In this document: positions 49,864 through 58,599 of the stretch, piece after piece
Layout: each line of letters starts with the position of its first letter
Numbering within the stretch: position 1 is the first letter of the stretch
From: Roseomonas aeriglobus
GTDB taxonomy: Bacteria; Pseudomonadota; Alphaproteobacteria; Sphingomonadales; Sphingomonadaceae
Assembly (NCBI GenBank): GCA_016937575.1
Contig: JAFHKN010000002.1
Span: forward strand, 1,736,001-1,800,000
Direction of reading: 5' to 3'
Length of the DNA: 64,000 nucleotides
The notes under the pieces: generated by a model
The model's database searches: none
The model's input: only the letters and a program-made list of their open reading frames with translations
What the model was told of the DNA's origin: nothing
Program-made: the position numbers and the translations under genes

Positions 49864-50595
49864 ATGACGATGGCTTCCCCCGACCTTCCCCATCTGCTGC
49901 TCGTCGATGACGAACGGTCGATCCGCGAACCCTTGGCGCAATATCTGACCAAGCAAGGCTTTCGCGTGACCCAGGTGGGCGACGCGGAGGCAGCGCGCGC
50001 TCGGCTGAACGCCTATGCCATCGACCTCGTCGTGCTCGACATCATGATGCCGGGCGAGGACGGGCTGTCGCTGTGCCGCCACATCCGCGCGACCAGCGAA
50101 ACGCCCGTCATCCTGCTGACGGCCAGAAGCGAAGAGACCGATCGCATCGTCGGCTTGGAAATGGGCGCCGACGATTATGTCGTGAAGCCGTTCTCCCCGC
50201 GCGAGCTCGCCGCCCGCATCAAGGTCGTGCTGCGTCGCCTCGCCGCCGGCGGCACCCGGCAGCATGCGCCCGAAACGGGCAGCTTCGCCTTCGCCGGCTG
50301 GGTGCTGAAGACCGGCGAGCGCAGCCTTGTCGATCGCGAAGGCGTGGCGGTGCCGCTGTCGACCGGCGAATACAACCTGCTCCATGCCCTCGTCACCCGC
50401 CCGCGCCAGGTGCTGACCCGCGACCAACTGCTCGACCTGACCCAGGGGCGTGAGGCAGCGGCGTTCGACCGGGCGATCGACAATCAGGTCAGCCGACTGC
50501 GCAAGAAGATCGAACCCGATCCCAAGGCGCCCCAGTTGATCAAGACCGTCTGGGGCGGCGGCTATACGCTGGCCGCCGAAGTCATTCGGCTTTGA
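49864..50595 (+). CDS. OmpR-family response regulator
   Basis: 243 residues with a receiver domain and a C-terminal winged helix. The receiver has LLVDDERS, the phospho-acceptor aspartate in VVLDIMMPGEDG near residue 60, and the conserved lysine in VVKPFSPREL. The effector domain has LSTGEYNLLHALVTRPRQVLTRDQLLDLTQGREAAAFDRAIDNQVSRLRKKIEPDP. An ATG two codons later is an alternative start. It overlaps the kinase gene by four bases, the usual coupling. Confidence 0.95.
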   Translation: MTMASPDLPHLLLVDDERSIREPLAQYLTKQGFRVTQVGDAEAARARLNAYAIDLVVLDIMMPGEDGLSLCRHIRATSETPVILLTARSEETDRIVGLEMGADDYVVKPFSPRELAARIKVVLRRLAAGGTRQHAPETGSFAFAGWVLKTGERSLVDREGVAVPLSTGEYNLLHALVTRPRQVLTRDQLLDLTQGREAAAFDRAIDNQVSRLRKKIEPDPKAPQLIKTVWGGGYTLAAEVIRL

Positions 50596-51950
50596 CCCTT
50601 CTGCGCTTTCCCAGGAGCCTGGCGGGCCAGGTTCTGCTGCTCGTCGCGGTCGCGCTCTTCGTGGCGCAGGCGATCAATTTCGGGCTGTTGCTGCGCGAGC
50701 GGCGCGAATTTCGCCTGGCTGCAGCCACCAACCCTGCCATCACCCGCCTGATCGACGCCAGCGAGCGGCTGGACGCGGGCCGGAAGCTGCCCCCGGACCG
50801 CCCCCGCAACCGCGTCCGGCTGGAAGCCGCGTCGCCGGTCGCCATGGCGACCGAACGCGTGCCCGACGCACAGCAGGCGATCGTCGCCGGCCTGACGGAG
50901 GCCGGCATCCGCTTCAGCCGGGTCGAGGCCGGGCTGCGCCCCTTCACGATCGACGCCGACCGCCCCGGTCCCGCCGGCAAGATGCGGCGCGAGCGGATGC
51001 GCCGGTTCGTCAGCGAACTCGTCATTGCCGTGGAGCAACCCGGCCGGGGATGGTTGACCATCGCCACCCCCTGGCCGCGAACCGAGCGCGGGATCGTCGC
51101 GCAACTGATCGCCCAGACGCTGGTGCTCTATGGCATCGTGCTGCTCGCGGTCCTGTGGATCGGCACGCGGATCGCGCGTCCGCTTCGAACCCTCGCAACC
51201 GCCGCGCGAGCCTTCCGCCCCGGTGACGGCGCCGAGCCGGTCGAGGAACGCGGGCCCGCCGACGTGCGCGCGGTGATCGCCGCCTACAACACGCTCGGCA
51301 CCCGCGTGCAGGCGATGATCGATGAAAAGGACCGCATGCTCGGCGCGATCGGCCACGACCTGCGCACGCCGCTAGCCGCGCTTCGCGTCCGAATCGAATC
51401 GGTGGAGGATGAGGAGGATCGCCAGCGCATGGCCGACACCATCGATGAGATGGCGCGGATGCTGGAAGATATCCTGTCCCTCGCCCGGCTGGGCCGCTCG
51501 AGCGATCCGGTGACCGAAGTCGATCTCGCCGCGCTGGTCGATGCGGTGGCGGAGGATTTCCGCGACCTTGGCCATGCCGTCGAGACGCGCGATGCCGAAC
51601 GCCTGCCCTGGCGGGTCCGCCCCGCACCGATGCGCCGCGCGATCCGCAACCTCGTTGAAAATGCCATCAAATATGCCGGCGGCGCCGAAGTCGTCGTCGA
51701 ACGATCGAGCGCGGGCGCGTGCATCGCGGTACTCGATCGTGGCCCCGGCATCCCGGACGATCGGCTGGCGCATGTGTTCGAGCCGTTCATCCGCGTCGAG
51801 AGTTCGCGGAACCGAGATACCGGTGGCATCGGCCTCGGCCTCGCGCTCGCGCGGGCGATCGTGCAGGAGGTCGGCGGCACGCTGACGCTGGTCAACCGCG
51901 AGGGCGGCGGGCTGGCCGCGACGATTACGCTTCCGACACGACGCAACTAA
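50592..51950 (+). CDS. Sensor histidine kinase (EnvZ-like)
   Basis: 452-residue membrane kinase starting at TTG, overlapping the regulator stop. Two transmembrane helices (residues about 10-30 and 170-190) flank a periplasmic domain of about 140 residues. A HAMP domain follows, then the H-box AIGHDLRTPLAALR near 255, the N-box NLVENAIKYAGG near 355, G1 DRGPGIP and G2 GGIGLGLALA. The long periplasmic domain, Arg/Pro-rich, may sense an envelope signal; the upstream secreted EF-hand protein is a candidate input or output, which is an inference. Confidence 0.94.
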   Translation: MTLLRFPRSLAGQVLLLVAVALFVAQAINFGLLLRERREFRLAAATNPAITRLIDASERLDAGRKLPPDRPRNRVRLEAASPVAMATERVPDAQQAIVAGLTEAGIRFSRVEAGLRPFTIDADRPGPAGKMRRERMRRFVSELVIAVEQPGRGWLTIATPWPRTERGIVAQLIAQTLVLYGIVLLAVLWIGTRIARPLRTLATAARAFRPGDGAEPVEERGPADVRAVIAAYNTLGTRVQAMIDEKDRMLGAIGHDLRTPLAALRVRIESVEDEEDRQRMADTIDEMARMLEDILSLARLGRSSDPVTEVDLAALVDAVAEDFRDLGHAVETRDAERLPWRVRPAPMRRAIRNLVENAIKYAGGAEVVVERSSAGACIAVLDRGPGIPDDRLAHVFEPFIRVESSRNRDTGGIGLGLALARAIVQEVGGTLTLVNREGGGLAATITLPTRRN

Positions 51951-52005
51951 GTTCGGGCCGCACCGTTCGAGCCAGGATGATCGCACGGTCCACACCCACG
52001 CCCGC

Positions 52006-52701
52006 ATGATTACCGTCGCCTCCTACAATATGCGCAAGGCGATCGGCACCGATCGGCGCCGCGACCCGATGCGGGTGCTGGAGGTGCTGCGCGAGGTCGA
52101 TGCCGACGTGATCGCCCTGCAGGAGGCCGATCGCCGGTTCGGGACCCGCGCAGGCGTCATATCGCCGCATCTGCTCGACGAACATTCGCCGTGGAAGGCG
52201 CTGCCGGTCGGCGTGCGGACACAGTCGATGGGCTGGCACGGCAACGCCCTGCTCGTACGCAAGGATGCGGTGGTCTCGGACTGCGAAGTGATCCACCTCC
52301 CGACGCTGGAGCCGCGCGGTGCGGTCATGGCGGACGTGCGGGTCGGCGGCACGCCCTTGCGCGTTGTCGGCATGCACCTCGACCTGTCGGGTCTGTGGCG
52401 GCGGCGGCAGGCCCATGCGATCCTTGCACACCTGGCCGCATCGGCCGTCCAATATCCGACGGTGATGATGGGCGACCTCAACGAATGGACTCGCGCGGCC
52501 GGCTGTCTGAAGGACTTCTGCCGCGACTTCACCAGTGCGGAAACGGGTCCCAGCTTTCACGCCCGCCGGCCCGTCGCCCGGCTCGACCGCATCCTCGTCT
52601 CGCGCGAATGGCGGGTCGTCGAATGCGGTGTCCACGCAAGCCTTGCCGCGCGCACCGCTTCGGATCATCTTCCGATCTGGGCGCGGCTCGAACTCGCCTA
52701 G
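52006..52701 (+). CDS. Endonuclease/exonuclease/phosphatase (EEP) family protein
   Basis: 231 residues of the Mg-dependent EEP fold: VASYNMRKAIG at the N-terminus, IALQEADRRFG (metal glutamate), GMHLDLSG, GDLNEW (Asp/Asn pair) and SDHLPIWARLEL (catalytic Asp-His). No signal peptide is evident. Substrates in this family include nucleic acids, phosphoinositides and sphingomyelin, so the target is open. Followed 12 bases later by a patatin-like gene, which suggests a joint lipid role. Confidence 0.85.
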   Translation: MITVASYNMRKAIGTDRRRDPMRVLEVLREVDADVIALQEADRRFGTRAGVISPHLLDEHSPWKALPVGVRTQSMGWHGNALLVRKDAVVSDCEVIHLPTLEPRGAVMADVRVGGTPLRVVGMHLDLSGLWRRRQAHAILAHLAASAVQYPTVMMGDLNEWTRAAGCLKDFCRDFTSAETGPSFHARRPVARLDRILVSREWRVVECGVHASLAARTASDHLPIWARLELA

Positions 52702-52713
52702 AAGCGGGGGCGG

Positions 52714-54990
52714 ATGCGCGAGAAGGAACTGCGGCTGGCGCTGATCTGCTACGGCGGCATCAGCCTGGCCGTATATATGCACGGCATCACCGGCGAGATC
52801 TGGCGCCTGGCGCGCGCCAGCCGCAGCTTCCACGACGGCAGCGATCCGGGCAACGGATCGGAAGGCGTGTACCACGCGCTGCTAAGCGAGATCGCCTCCA
52901 GCGCTGAGGTCCGGCTGCGCGTGCTGCCCGACATCATTGCCGGGGCCAGCGCCGGAGGGATCAACGGCATCTTCCTGGCGCAGGCGCTCGCCTCCGGACA
53001 GTCCCTCGAACCGCTGACGACGATGTGGCTCGAGAATGCGGATATCGAGGCGCTGCTCGACCCCGACGCCGCGCCCGATCGCTTCTCCAAGCTATGGGCG
53101 ACGCCGCTCGCCTGGATGGTCGCCGATCGCAACCAGATCGACGGCACCGTCGAACCCGGGTCGCGCGAGGAGGTTGCCCGCAAGCTACGCCATTTCGTCC
53201 GCTCGCGGTGGTTCGAACCGCCATTCGGCGGCCCGCGGCTGACCCATATGCTGCTCGATGCGCTTGACGCCATGGCAGCGGGGCCGAAGGGCGACCGACT
53301 GCTTCCGCCCGGCCAGCCGCTCGACCTTTTCGTCACCGTCACCGACTTTCGCGGCCACCCGGAGCGGCTGCGGCTGAATTCCCCGCCCGAAGTGGTGGAG
53401 ACCGAACACCGCCTCGTCTTTCCCTTCTCCGACAGTGGCGACGGTCGCCTGGGCGGCGCGCCCGAACTGGCCCTCGCCGCGCGGGCGACGTCGAGCTTTC
53501 CCGGCGCCTTCCCACCGCTGAAGGTCGGCGAGGTCGACGCGGTGCTGAAAGAGCGCAGGCAGCGCTGGCCCGGCCGCAAGGCGTTCCTCAACCGCGCCCT
53601 GCCCCGCCATGCCGCAGTCAACGCCGCCGAGAGTGCCGTGCTGATCGACGGCTCGGTGCTGGCCAATGCGCCGTTTCGTCCCGCGATCGACGCGCTGCGC
53701 GACCGACCGGCCAAGCGCCAGATCGATCGCCGCTTCGTCTACATCGATCCGGTTCCGGGCTATGATTTCAACCTGGGTCTGTCGAAGGTCGAATCGCCCG
53801 GATTCTTCCAGACCATCCTTGGCGCGGTCAGTGAGTTGCCACGCCAGCAACCGATCCGCGACAATCTGGAGGCGATCGACGCCCGCACGGCACGGGTCGA
53901 ACGCCTGCGCGGCATTCTGGCGGGGCTGCGCGGCGACGTCGAGGCGGCGGTGGTTCGGCTGTTCGGCTATACGTTGCTGCTCGACTATCCCACGCCTGCG
54001 CGCCTGGCCGGCTGGCGCCGCCGCGCGCAGGTCGCCGCAGCCAAGGACGCAGGCCTGTCCTATGCCGCCTATGCACGGCTGAAACTCGCCGACATCAGCG
54101 CGCAGATCGTCACCACGCTGCAGCGCGCCGGCGGCGACCGCGGCCCGGACGGACTCCGTCGTATCGGCGCCGCGGTCGACCGCGCGCTCATCGAGCGCGG
54201 CATCACGATGGAGACCGCCGCCGAACTGTCGGCCGCGTCCCCGATCGTCGATTTCCTGCGTCGCTTCGATCTCGGTTTTCGCGTCCGCCGCCTGCGCCTG
54301 ATGGCGCGCCGTCTGGCCGAGATGGACGAGGCAGGCAGCGACGCCCTGCTCGCGCCGGTGCGGGAGGCGGTCTATGCCTCGCTCGCCGAATATCTCGACT
54401 TCGAGCGCAGCGACGCGTTCATCGCACTGCGTCCCGACATCCGCCGTATCGCCGCCGATCCCGCGGCGGCGCTTGCCGCACTCGACGCCGCAATGGACCT
54501 GCCCGGCATCGACACCCGCACAGACCAACGGTTGAGCGACGGGCTGACCGCCTTGCCCAAGGACCTGCGTCGGCCGTTGCTGCTCGGCTATCTCGGATTC
54601 CCCTTCTTCGACATCGCGACCCTGCCTTTATTGCAGGGCGAGGGGCTGGACGAGTTCGACCCCGTCAAGGTCGATCGCATTTCCCCCGACGACGCCAAGG
54701 CGATCCGCGAAGGCGGCGCGGCGGCCACCTTGAAGGGCACCCAATTCCATAATTTCGGTGCCTTCTTCAGCCGCGCCTACCGGGAGAACGACTATCTTTG
54801 GGGTCGTCTGCATGGTGCCGACCGGTTGATCGACATCGTCGTCTCTACCTTGCCGGGCAGCGCGCGGTTGCGGCCCGGCCGTATCGCCGCGATCAAGCGC
54901 GACGCGTTCCTGGCGATCCTGGCCGCCGAGGAAGAGCGGCTGACCGCTATTCCGGGCCTGTTCGAGGCGTTGCGCAAGGAAATCGGCTGA
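52714..54990 (+). CDS. Patatin-like phospholipase (DUF3376-type)
   Basis: 758-residue protein whose first 350 residues form a patatin domain. The nucleophile elbow is GASAGG (G-x-S-x-G, near residue 80), the oxyanion glycine stretch is YGGISLAVYMHG, and the catalytic aspartate is in LIDGSVLANAPF near 312. The remaining 400 residues are a long helical domain of the DUF3376 type, with no recognised catalysis. Predicted cytoplasmic lipid acyl hydrolase. It follows the EEP gene by 12 bases and probably shares its transcript. Confidence 0.92.
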   Translation: MREKELRLALICYGGISLAVYMHGITGEIWRLARASRSFHDGSDPGNGSEGVYHALLSEIASSAEVRLRVLPDIIAGASAGGINGIFLAQALASGQSLEPLTTMWLENADIEALLDPDAAPDRFSKLWATPLAWMVADRNQIDGTVEPGSREEVARKLRHFVRSRWFEPPFGGPRLTHMLLDALDAMAAGPKGDRLLPPGQPLDLFVTVTDFRGHPERLRLNSPPEVVETEHRLVFPFSDSGDGRLGGAPELALAARATSSFPGAFPPLKVGEVDAVLKERRQRWPGRKAFLNRALPRHAAVNAAESAVLIDGSVLANAPFRPAIDALRDRPAKRQIDRRFVYIDPVPGYDFNLGLSKVESPGFFQTILGAVSELPRQQPIRDNLEAIDARTARVERLRGILAGLRGDVEAAVVRLFGYTLLLDYPTPARLAGWRRRAQVAAAKDAGLSYAAYARLKLADISAQIVTTLQRAGGDRGPDGLRRIGAAVDRALIERGITMETAAELSAASPIVDFLRRFDLGFRVRRLRLMARRLAEMDEAGSDALLAPVREAVYASLAEYLDFERSDAFIALRPDIRRIAADPAAALAALDAAMDLPGIDTRTDQRLSDGLTALPKDLRRPLLLGYLGFPFFDIATLPLLQGEGLDEFDPVKVDRISPDDAKAIREGGAAATLKGTQFHNFGAFFSRAYRENDYLWGRLHGADRLIDIVVSTLPGSARLRPGRIAAIKRDAFLAILAAEEERLTAIPGLFEALRKEIG

Positions 54991-55028
54991 GGCTGGTCAA
55001 GCGGCGCTTCAGGGCATAGGGTGGCGCC

Positions 55029-55394
55029 ATGCAGTTCCTGAAGACGTTGCTGATCGTGTTCACCGTCGGTCTCGCGGTGGCCTTCGCCTTCAACAACTGG
55101 GCCAGCGTCGACATCCGCCTGTGGGGCGGGTTGATCGTCGACATCAACAAACCGCTGTTGATGCTGGTCTGCTTCCTGCTCGGGCTGATCCCGACCTGGC
55201 TGTGGCAGCGCGCGATTCGCTGGCGGTTGGCGCAGCGGCTTGCGGTGAGCGAACGGACCGTCGCCGACCTGCGTGTCGCCGTCACGACGCCGCCCACCAC
55301 GACGCCGCCGGCCCCGACCACGCCGGCGCTAGCCATTCCGCCGGCAGACGGCGATCCCCTGCCGCCCGTCACGGTCGAGGAGCCGAAGCTGTGA
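55029..55394 (+). CDS. lapA: LapA-domain (DUF1049) membrane protein
   Basis: 121 residues with two transmembrane helices (LLIVFTVGLAVAFAFNN and LLMLVCFLLGLIPTWLWQRAI) joined by the WASVDIRLWGGLIVDINKP strand segment of the lipopolysaccharide assembly protein A family. A Thr/Pro-rich tail follows (TTPPTTTPPAPTTPA). LapA homologues modulate LPS synthesis in E. coli. The stop overlaps the pyrF GTG. Confidence 0.82.
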   Translation: MQFLKTLLIVFTVGLAVAFAFNNWASVDIRLWGGLIVDINKPLLMLVCFLLGLIPTWLWQRAIRWRLAQRLAVSERTVADLRVAVTTPPTTTPPAPTTPALAIPPADGDPLPPVTVEEPKL

Positions 55395-56065
55395 GTTCGC
55401 CGCTATACGTCGCGCTCGACACCCCTGACCTTGCGCGGGCCAAGGCGATCGCACAGCGCGTCCGTAATCACGTCGGCGGACTGAAGCTCGGCCTCGAATT
55501 CTTCATGGCCAACGGTCGCGCCGGAGTGCGCGAGATGGCCGACATCGGCCTGCCGATCTTCCTCGATCTGAAGTTCCACGACATCCCCAACACCGTCGCC
55601 AAGGCGATTCAGGCCTTGCGCCCGCTCGAGCCGGCAATCCTGACCGTCCACGCCAGCGGCGGCCGGGCGATGCTGGAGGATGCCAAGGCAGCAGCACCGA
55701 CGGGCACCAAGGTCGTCGCCGTCACGGTGCTGACCAGCCTCGACGGCAGCGACCTGTCGTCCATCGGCCTGGCCGCCGATCCGCACGAGCAGGTCGTCCG
55801 CCTGACCGAGCTCGCGCGCGAGTCCGGGATCGACGGCGTCGTCTGTTCGGGCGAAGAGGTGAAGGCCGCCCACAAGGCCTGGCCGCAAGGCTTCTTCGTC
55901 GTGCCGGGCGTGCGTCCGGCAAACGGTGCTGCCGGCGATCAGAAACGCGTGGTCACCCCGCGTGCAGCGCTCGATGCCGGCGCGTCGATCCTGGTGGTCG
56001 GCCGTCCCATCACCCAGGCCGAAGACCCCGACATCGCGGCGCGGGCGATCGAGGCGACGCTTTAG
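55391..56065 (+). CDS. pyrF: Orotidine 5'-phosphate decarboxylase
   Basis: Final step of UMP synthesis. 224 residues from GTG 55391, which overlaps the preceding stop as GTGA; the frame is open further upstream without homology. The catalytic D-x-K-x-x-D array is in FLDLKFHDIPNTV near residue 57-69, followed by TVHASGG, and the phosphate loop VVPGVRPANGAAGDQKRV near 176-193. Adjacency of lapA and pyrF is common in alphaproteobacteria. Confidence 0.95.
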   Translation: MSSPLYVALDTPDLARAKAIAQRVRNHVGGLKLGLEFFMANGRAGVREMADIGLPIFLDLKFHDIPNTVAKAIQALRPLEPAILTVHASGGRAMLEDAKAAAPTGTKVVAVTVLTSLDGSDLSSIGLAADPHEQVVRLTELARESGIDGVVCSGEEVKAAHKAWPQGFFVVPGVRPANGAAGDQKRVVTPRAALDAGASILVVGRPITQAEDPDIAARAIEATL

Positions 56066-56205
56066 CCGAGGCTGCTCTCGTCCCGGGCGGGAGCTTAGCA
56101 AGCCCGACCCATTGCCGCATCCTCCGCCGTGGTGCAGCGCGAATGATGCCGTTCTTGGGGACTTCCATCAGGCTCACGCGAAAAAGAGAGCTTGAAAGGC
56201 GCCCG

Positions 56206-56949
56206 TCAGTCCCGCGCCAGATGCACGAAATCGCGCTCGAAACTCTTCAGATGCGCGCCGCCGTCGACGAAGATCACCTGCCCCGTCACGGCCTGTGCCT
56301 GGGTGAGCCATAGCACCGCGTCGGCCACCTCCTCCGCCCGCGCATTGCGGCCCATCGGCATCAGAGCCCCGACACGTTCGAACTGGCCATCGACATACTC
56401 CTCCGTCGGGAGCACCAGTCCCGGCGCGACGCCGTTCACCCGCGCGTGCGGCGCCAGCGCCAGCGCCAGCGTCCGCGTCGCCTCTGCCAATGCCTGCTTG
56501 GACAGGGTATAGGCGAGCTGATCGATCGGCGGGTTGGCGATCCGCTGGTCGAGGATGTTGACGATCGCCACGCCCTGCTGTCGTTCGGCCACCGCCTTGG
56601 CGAGGGCGACGGGCGCAGCAAGGTTGGTCCGTGCGAGTTCGAGTACGCGCTGGAACGCACAATCGGCGCCGTCCATCGCGGCAAAGCGCGAGGCGCAGTT
56701 GACAAGAACGTCGATCGGCCGGCCGAAACGCGCCGCGACTGTGTCCGGCAGCGCTGTGACCGCGTCGCCATCGTCGAGATCGGCGACGAAGGTCTCGTAC
56801 CGCCGATCCCTCAGATGCGCCGTCAGCCACGCCTCCGGCGCGTCACCGCTGCGAGATTGCAGCGCGAGGTCGTAGCCCGCCCCCGCCAGTCGCGCGGCGA
56901 TATACGCCCCCAGCCGTCGCCCACCCCCGGTGACGAGCGCGAGCGGCAC
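56206..56949 (-). CDS. FolM-like pteridine reductase (SDR)
   Basis: 247-residue short-chain dehydrogenase of the pteridine reductase / dihydromonapterin reductase type. The cofactor motif is TGGGRRLG, typical of FolM and PTR1 with NADPH, followed by QSRSG. The active-site YTLSK is near residue 148-152, and GQVIFVDGGAHLKSFERDF is at the C-terminus. It sits 2 bases after folB on the same strand, which supports a role in folate or pterin reduction, possibly as an alternative dihydrofolate reductase. Confidence 0.85.
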   Translation of the reverse strand: MPLALVTGGGRRLGAYIAARLAGAGYDLALQSRSGDAPEAWLTAHLRDRRYETFVADLDDGDAVTALPDTVAARFGRPIDVLVNCASRFAAMDGADCAFQRVLELARTNLAAPVALAKAVAERQQGVAIVNILDQRIANPPIDQLAYTLSKQALAEATRTLALALAPHARVNGVAPGLVLPTEEYVDGQFERVGALMPMGRNARAEEVADAVLWLTQAQAVTGQVIFVDGGAHLKSFERDFVHLARD

Positions 56950-56951
56950 GG

Positions 56952-57323
56952 TCAGCGCCGATGCCGGATAAGGGTGATTCCGATCGATTCGCTCCCCTCG
57001 GCGATCGCCAGCTTCACGATCTTGACCTGCACCCGCTTCACGCGCGCGTCCTGCAGGAACAGCGTTTCAGCGATATGATCCGCCACGCCCTCGATCAGCG
57101 TGAAATGCACGCCCTGCGGCAGGGCATCGGTCGCGGCGTGACGCAGATCCATATAGCTTTTCGACGCGGACAGCGGCGTGTCCGGGGCGAAGCCCGGTAG
57201 ACAATCGAGCTCGACGTCCATCGATATCCGCAGCGGCTGCGGCAGGTGCGTTTCCTCCGAATAGATGCCGGTCAGCACCATGACTTCGAGGTCGTGCACC
57301 TGAAGCGTCAAACTGTCGTGCAC
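56952..57323 (-). CDS. folB: Dihydroneopterin aldolase
   Basis: Cleaves dihydroneopterin to 6-hydroxymethyl-dihydropterin in folate synthesis. The 123-residue protein has VMVLTGIYSEETHLPQPLRISMDVELD, SYMDLRH and FTLIEGVADHIAE, the conserved FolB blocks with the active-site glutamate and lysine-containing VQVKIVKL segment. The GTG at 57323 is preferred because AGGTG lies about nine bases upstream; GTG 57335 is four codons longer. The frame upstream has no homology. Confidence 0.88.
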   Translation of the reverse strand: MHDSLTLQVHDLEVMVLTGIYSEETHLPQPLRISMDVELDCLPGFAPDTPLSASKSYMDLRHAATDALPQGVHFTLIEGVADHIAETLFLQDARVKRVQVKIVKLAIAEGSESIGITLIRHRR

Positions 57324-57396
57324 GGCGGTCGTCACCTTTTCATCGATACGCTGAGCACCCGCGCATAGCAGATGCGGGAGCGGGCGAAAGCCTTGG

Positions 57397-57903
57397 TCAG
57401 GCGCGCGGGCCGACCGCGCCGGCACCGTCCGGGACTCCGCTGCCGCGGGCAAGCAGACGGCGCGGCTCGAAGGGGCCGGGCAGACGCCACGCGGCGGTCG
57501 CCTCCGCCGAAAAGCCGAAGAAGCGGCCATAATATTCCGGGTCCCCGATCAACATCAGCGCGTCGGTGCCGGCAAGCTTCGACGAGTCAGCCGCAGCGAG
57601 CATATGCGCCATCAGCCGCCGGCCGACCCCGCCGCGTTGAAGCCCCGGCTCGACTGCGACCGGCCCGACAAGAACCATCGGCACGTCGCGCCCATCGTCG
57701 CCGACGAACCGCACCGGCCAGCACTGAATGGTCCCGGCGAGCGCGCCATGGTCGTCGACCGCAGCGAAACTCAGGCTGGCCATCTGCGCCGTGCCGCTGC
57801 GCAGCCTGTAGGCGGTTCGGGTGTGACGATCCGCCCCAAACGCACGATCGAGCAGCGATTCCACTGCGAGTGCAGGAACATCGGACAGGGGAACTAGAAT
57901 CAT
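57397..57903 (-). CDS. GNAT family N-acetyltransferase (YhbS-like)
   Basis: 168 residues starting MILVPLSDVPALAVESLLDRAF. The acetyl-CoA binding block is VLVGPVAVEPGLQRGGVGRRLMAHML near residue 80-105 (Q-R-G-G-V-G pattern), followed by LMLIGDPEYYGRFFGFSAE, the strand that marks the YhbS group. A longer GTG start 21 bases upstream is possible, but it overlaps the tRNA terminator. Substrate unknown. Confidence 0.85.
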   Translation of the reverse strand: MILVPLSDVPALAVESLLDRAFGADRHTRTAYRLRSGTAQMASLSFAAVDDHGALAGTIQCWPVRFVGDDGRDVPMVLVGPVAVEPGLQRGGVGRRLMAHMLAAADSSKLAGTDALMLIGDPEYYGRFFGFSAEATAAWRLPGPFEPRRLLARGSGVPDGAGAVGPRA

Positions 57904-57917
57904 GCCGGGGGTCGCTT

Positions 57918-57958
57918 GAAACACAAACCCCCGCCGAACCGGGTGGTTCAGCGGGGGT
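57918..57958 (-). terminator. Rho-independent terminator of tRNA-Arg
   Basis: On the minus strand, ACCCCCGC pairs with GCGGGGGT, with an inner GAACC/GGTTC stem and ACCC loop. TTTGTGTTT follows. It lies two bases after the CCA end of tRNA-Arg. Part of it may overlap a longer version of the GNAT gene's leader. Confidence 0.82.
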
Positions 57959-57959
57959 G

Positions 57960-58036
57960 TGGCGCGCCCGGAACGATTCGAACGTCCGACCCTCAGATTC
58001 GTAGTCTGATGCTCTATCCAGCTGAGCTACGGGCGC
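57960..58036 (-). tRNA. tRNA-Arg (ACG)
   Basis: 77 bases including encoded CCA. The acceptor stem GCGCCCG pairs with CGGGCGC, the D arm is AGCTCAGCTGGATAGAGC, the anticodon loop is CTACGAA with anticodon ACG on a TCAGA/TCTGA stem, and the T arm is GGACGTTCGAATCGTTCC. A34 would need TadA deamination to inosine to read CGN codons. Confidence 0.97.
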
Positions 58037-58113
58037 TTGGGAGTGGCGCTGATAGGCGGCGAATCGAGGCATGGCAAGCCATTGCTTGCAGAAAAATGCA
58101 TCCCTAGGTTTTC

Positions 58114-58599
58114 ATGATGAAATACAGCCTGCTGAGCCTGCCGCTGATCCTCTCCGCTTGCGCGAGCCAGCCGGTGAACGCGCCCTCTCTCCTGCCGCGC
58201 GCCATTGAAACGCGCCCGGATTCGCCCCCCGTGCGCGACGAGACCGTCCGCCCCGATCCTTCGCTGGACTCGAAGATCGCCGCCGGCGTCGCCACCTTCG
58301 ACAAGGCGGCGGCGGCGTTCGACGCCGGCAAAGCTGCGCTCGCCCGCCGAATCGAAGCGGGGAGAGGCGCGGCGGAAGGGTCGGAACGGTGGCTGGACGC
58401 CCAGCAGGCTCTAGGCGAGCTGCAACAGCTTCGCACCGCGACCGACGGGGCGATGACCGATATCGAGGCTCTGGCCATCGAGCGGGCGAGCGCGGGACAA
58501 TTGCCCTACCCCATGCTCGATGCGGCGATCGCGCGCGCGCAGGCCGTCGTCGATCGGCAGATGGCGGAGGAAAACCGGCTCCGCGCGATCCTCGCCTAG
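58114..58599 (+). CDS. Small lipoprotein with helical body
   Basis: 161 residues with a lipoprotein signal (LLSLPLILSAC; lipobox LSAC) and a Pro-rich linker. The rest is helical and rich in Ala, Lys and Glu (FDKAAAAFDAGKAALARRIEAG), probably periplasmic. There is no family match. An ATG one codon later is equally possible. Its stop overlaps the convergent spermidine-synthase-like gene by 4 bases. Confidence 0.75.
   Translation: MMKYSLLSLPLILSACASQPVNAPSLLPRAIETRPDSPPVRDETVRPDPSLDSKIAAGVATFDKAAAAFDAGKAALARRIEAGRGAAEGSERWLDAQQALGELQQLRTATDGAMTDIEALAIERASAGQLPYPMLDAAIARAQAVVDRQMAEENRLRAILA

Noticed and set aside
53185..54528. Minus-strand frame of 447 codons opposite the patatin-like gene
   Set aside because: Antisense shadow of the patatin coding sequence; composition is low complexity and there is no start signal.
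56066..56205. Possible small gene or RNA between pyrF and the FolM-like gene
   Set aside because: 140 bases with no frame, no strong hairpin with T-run and no recognisable motif.
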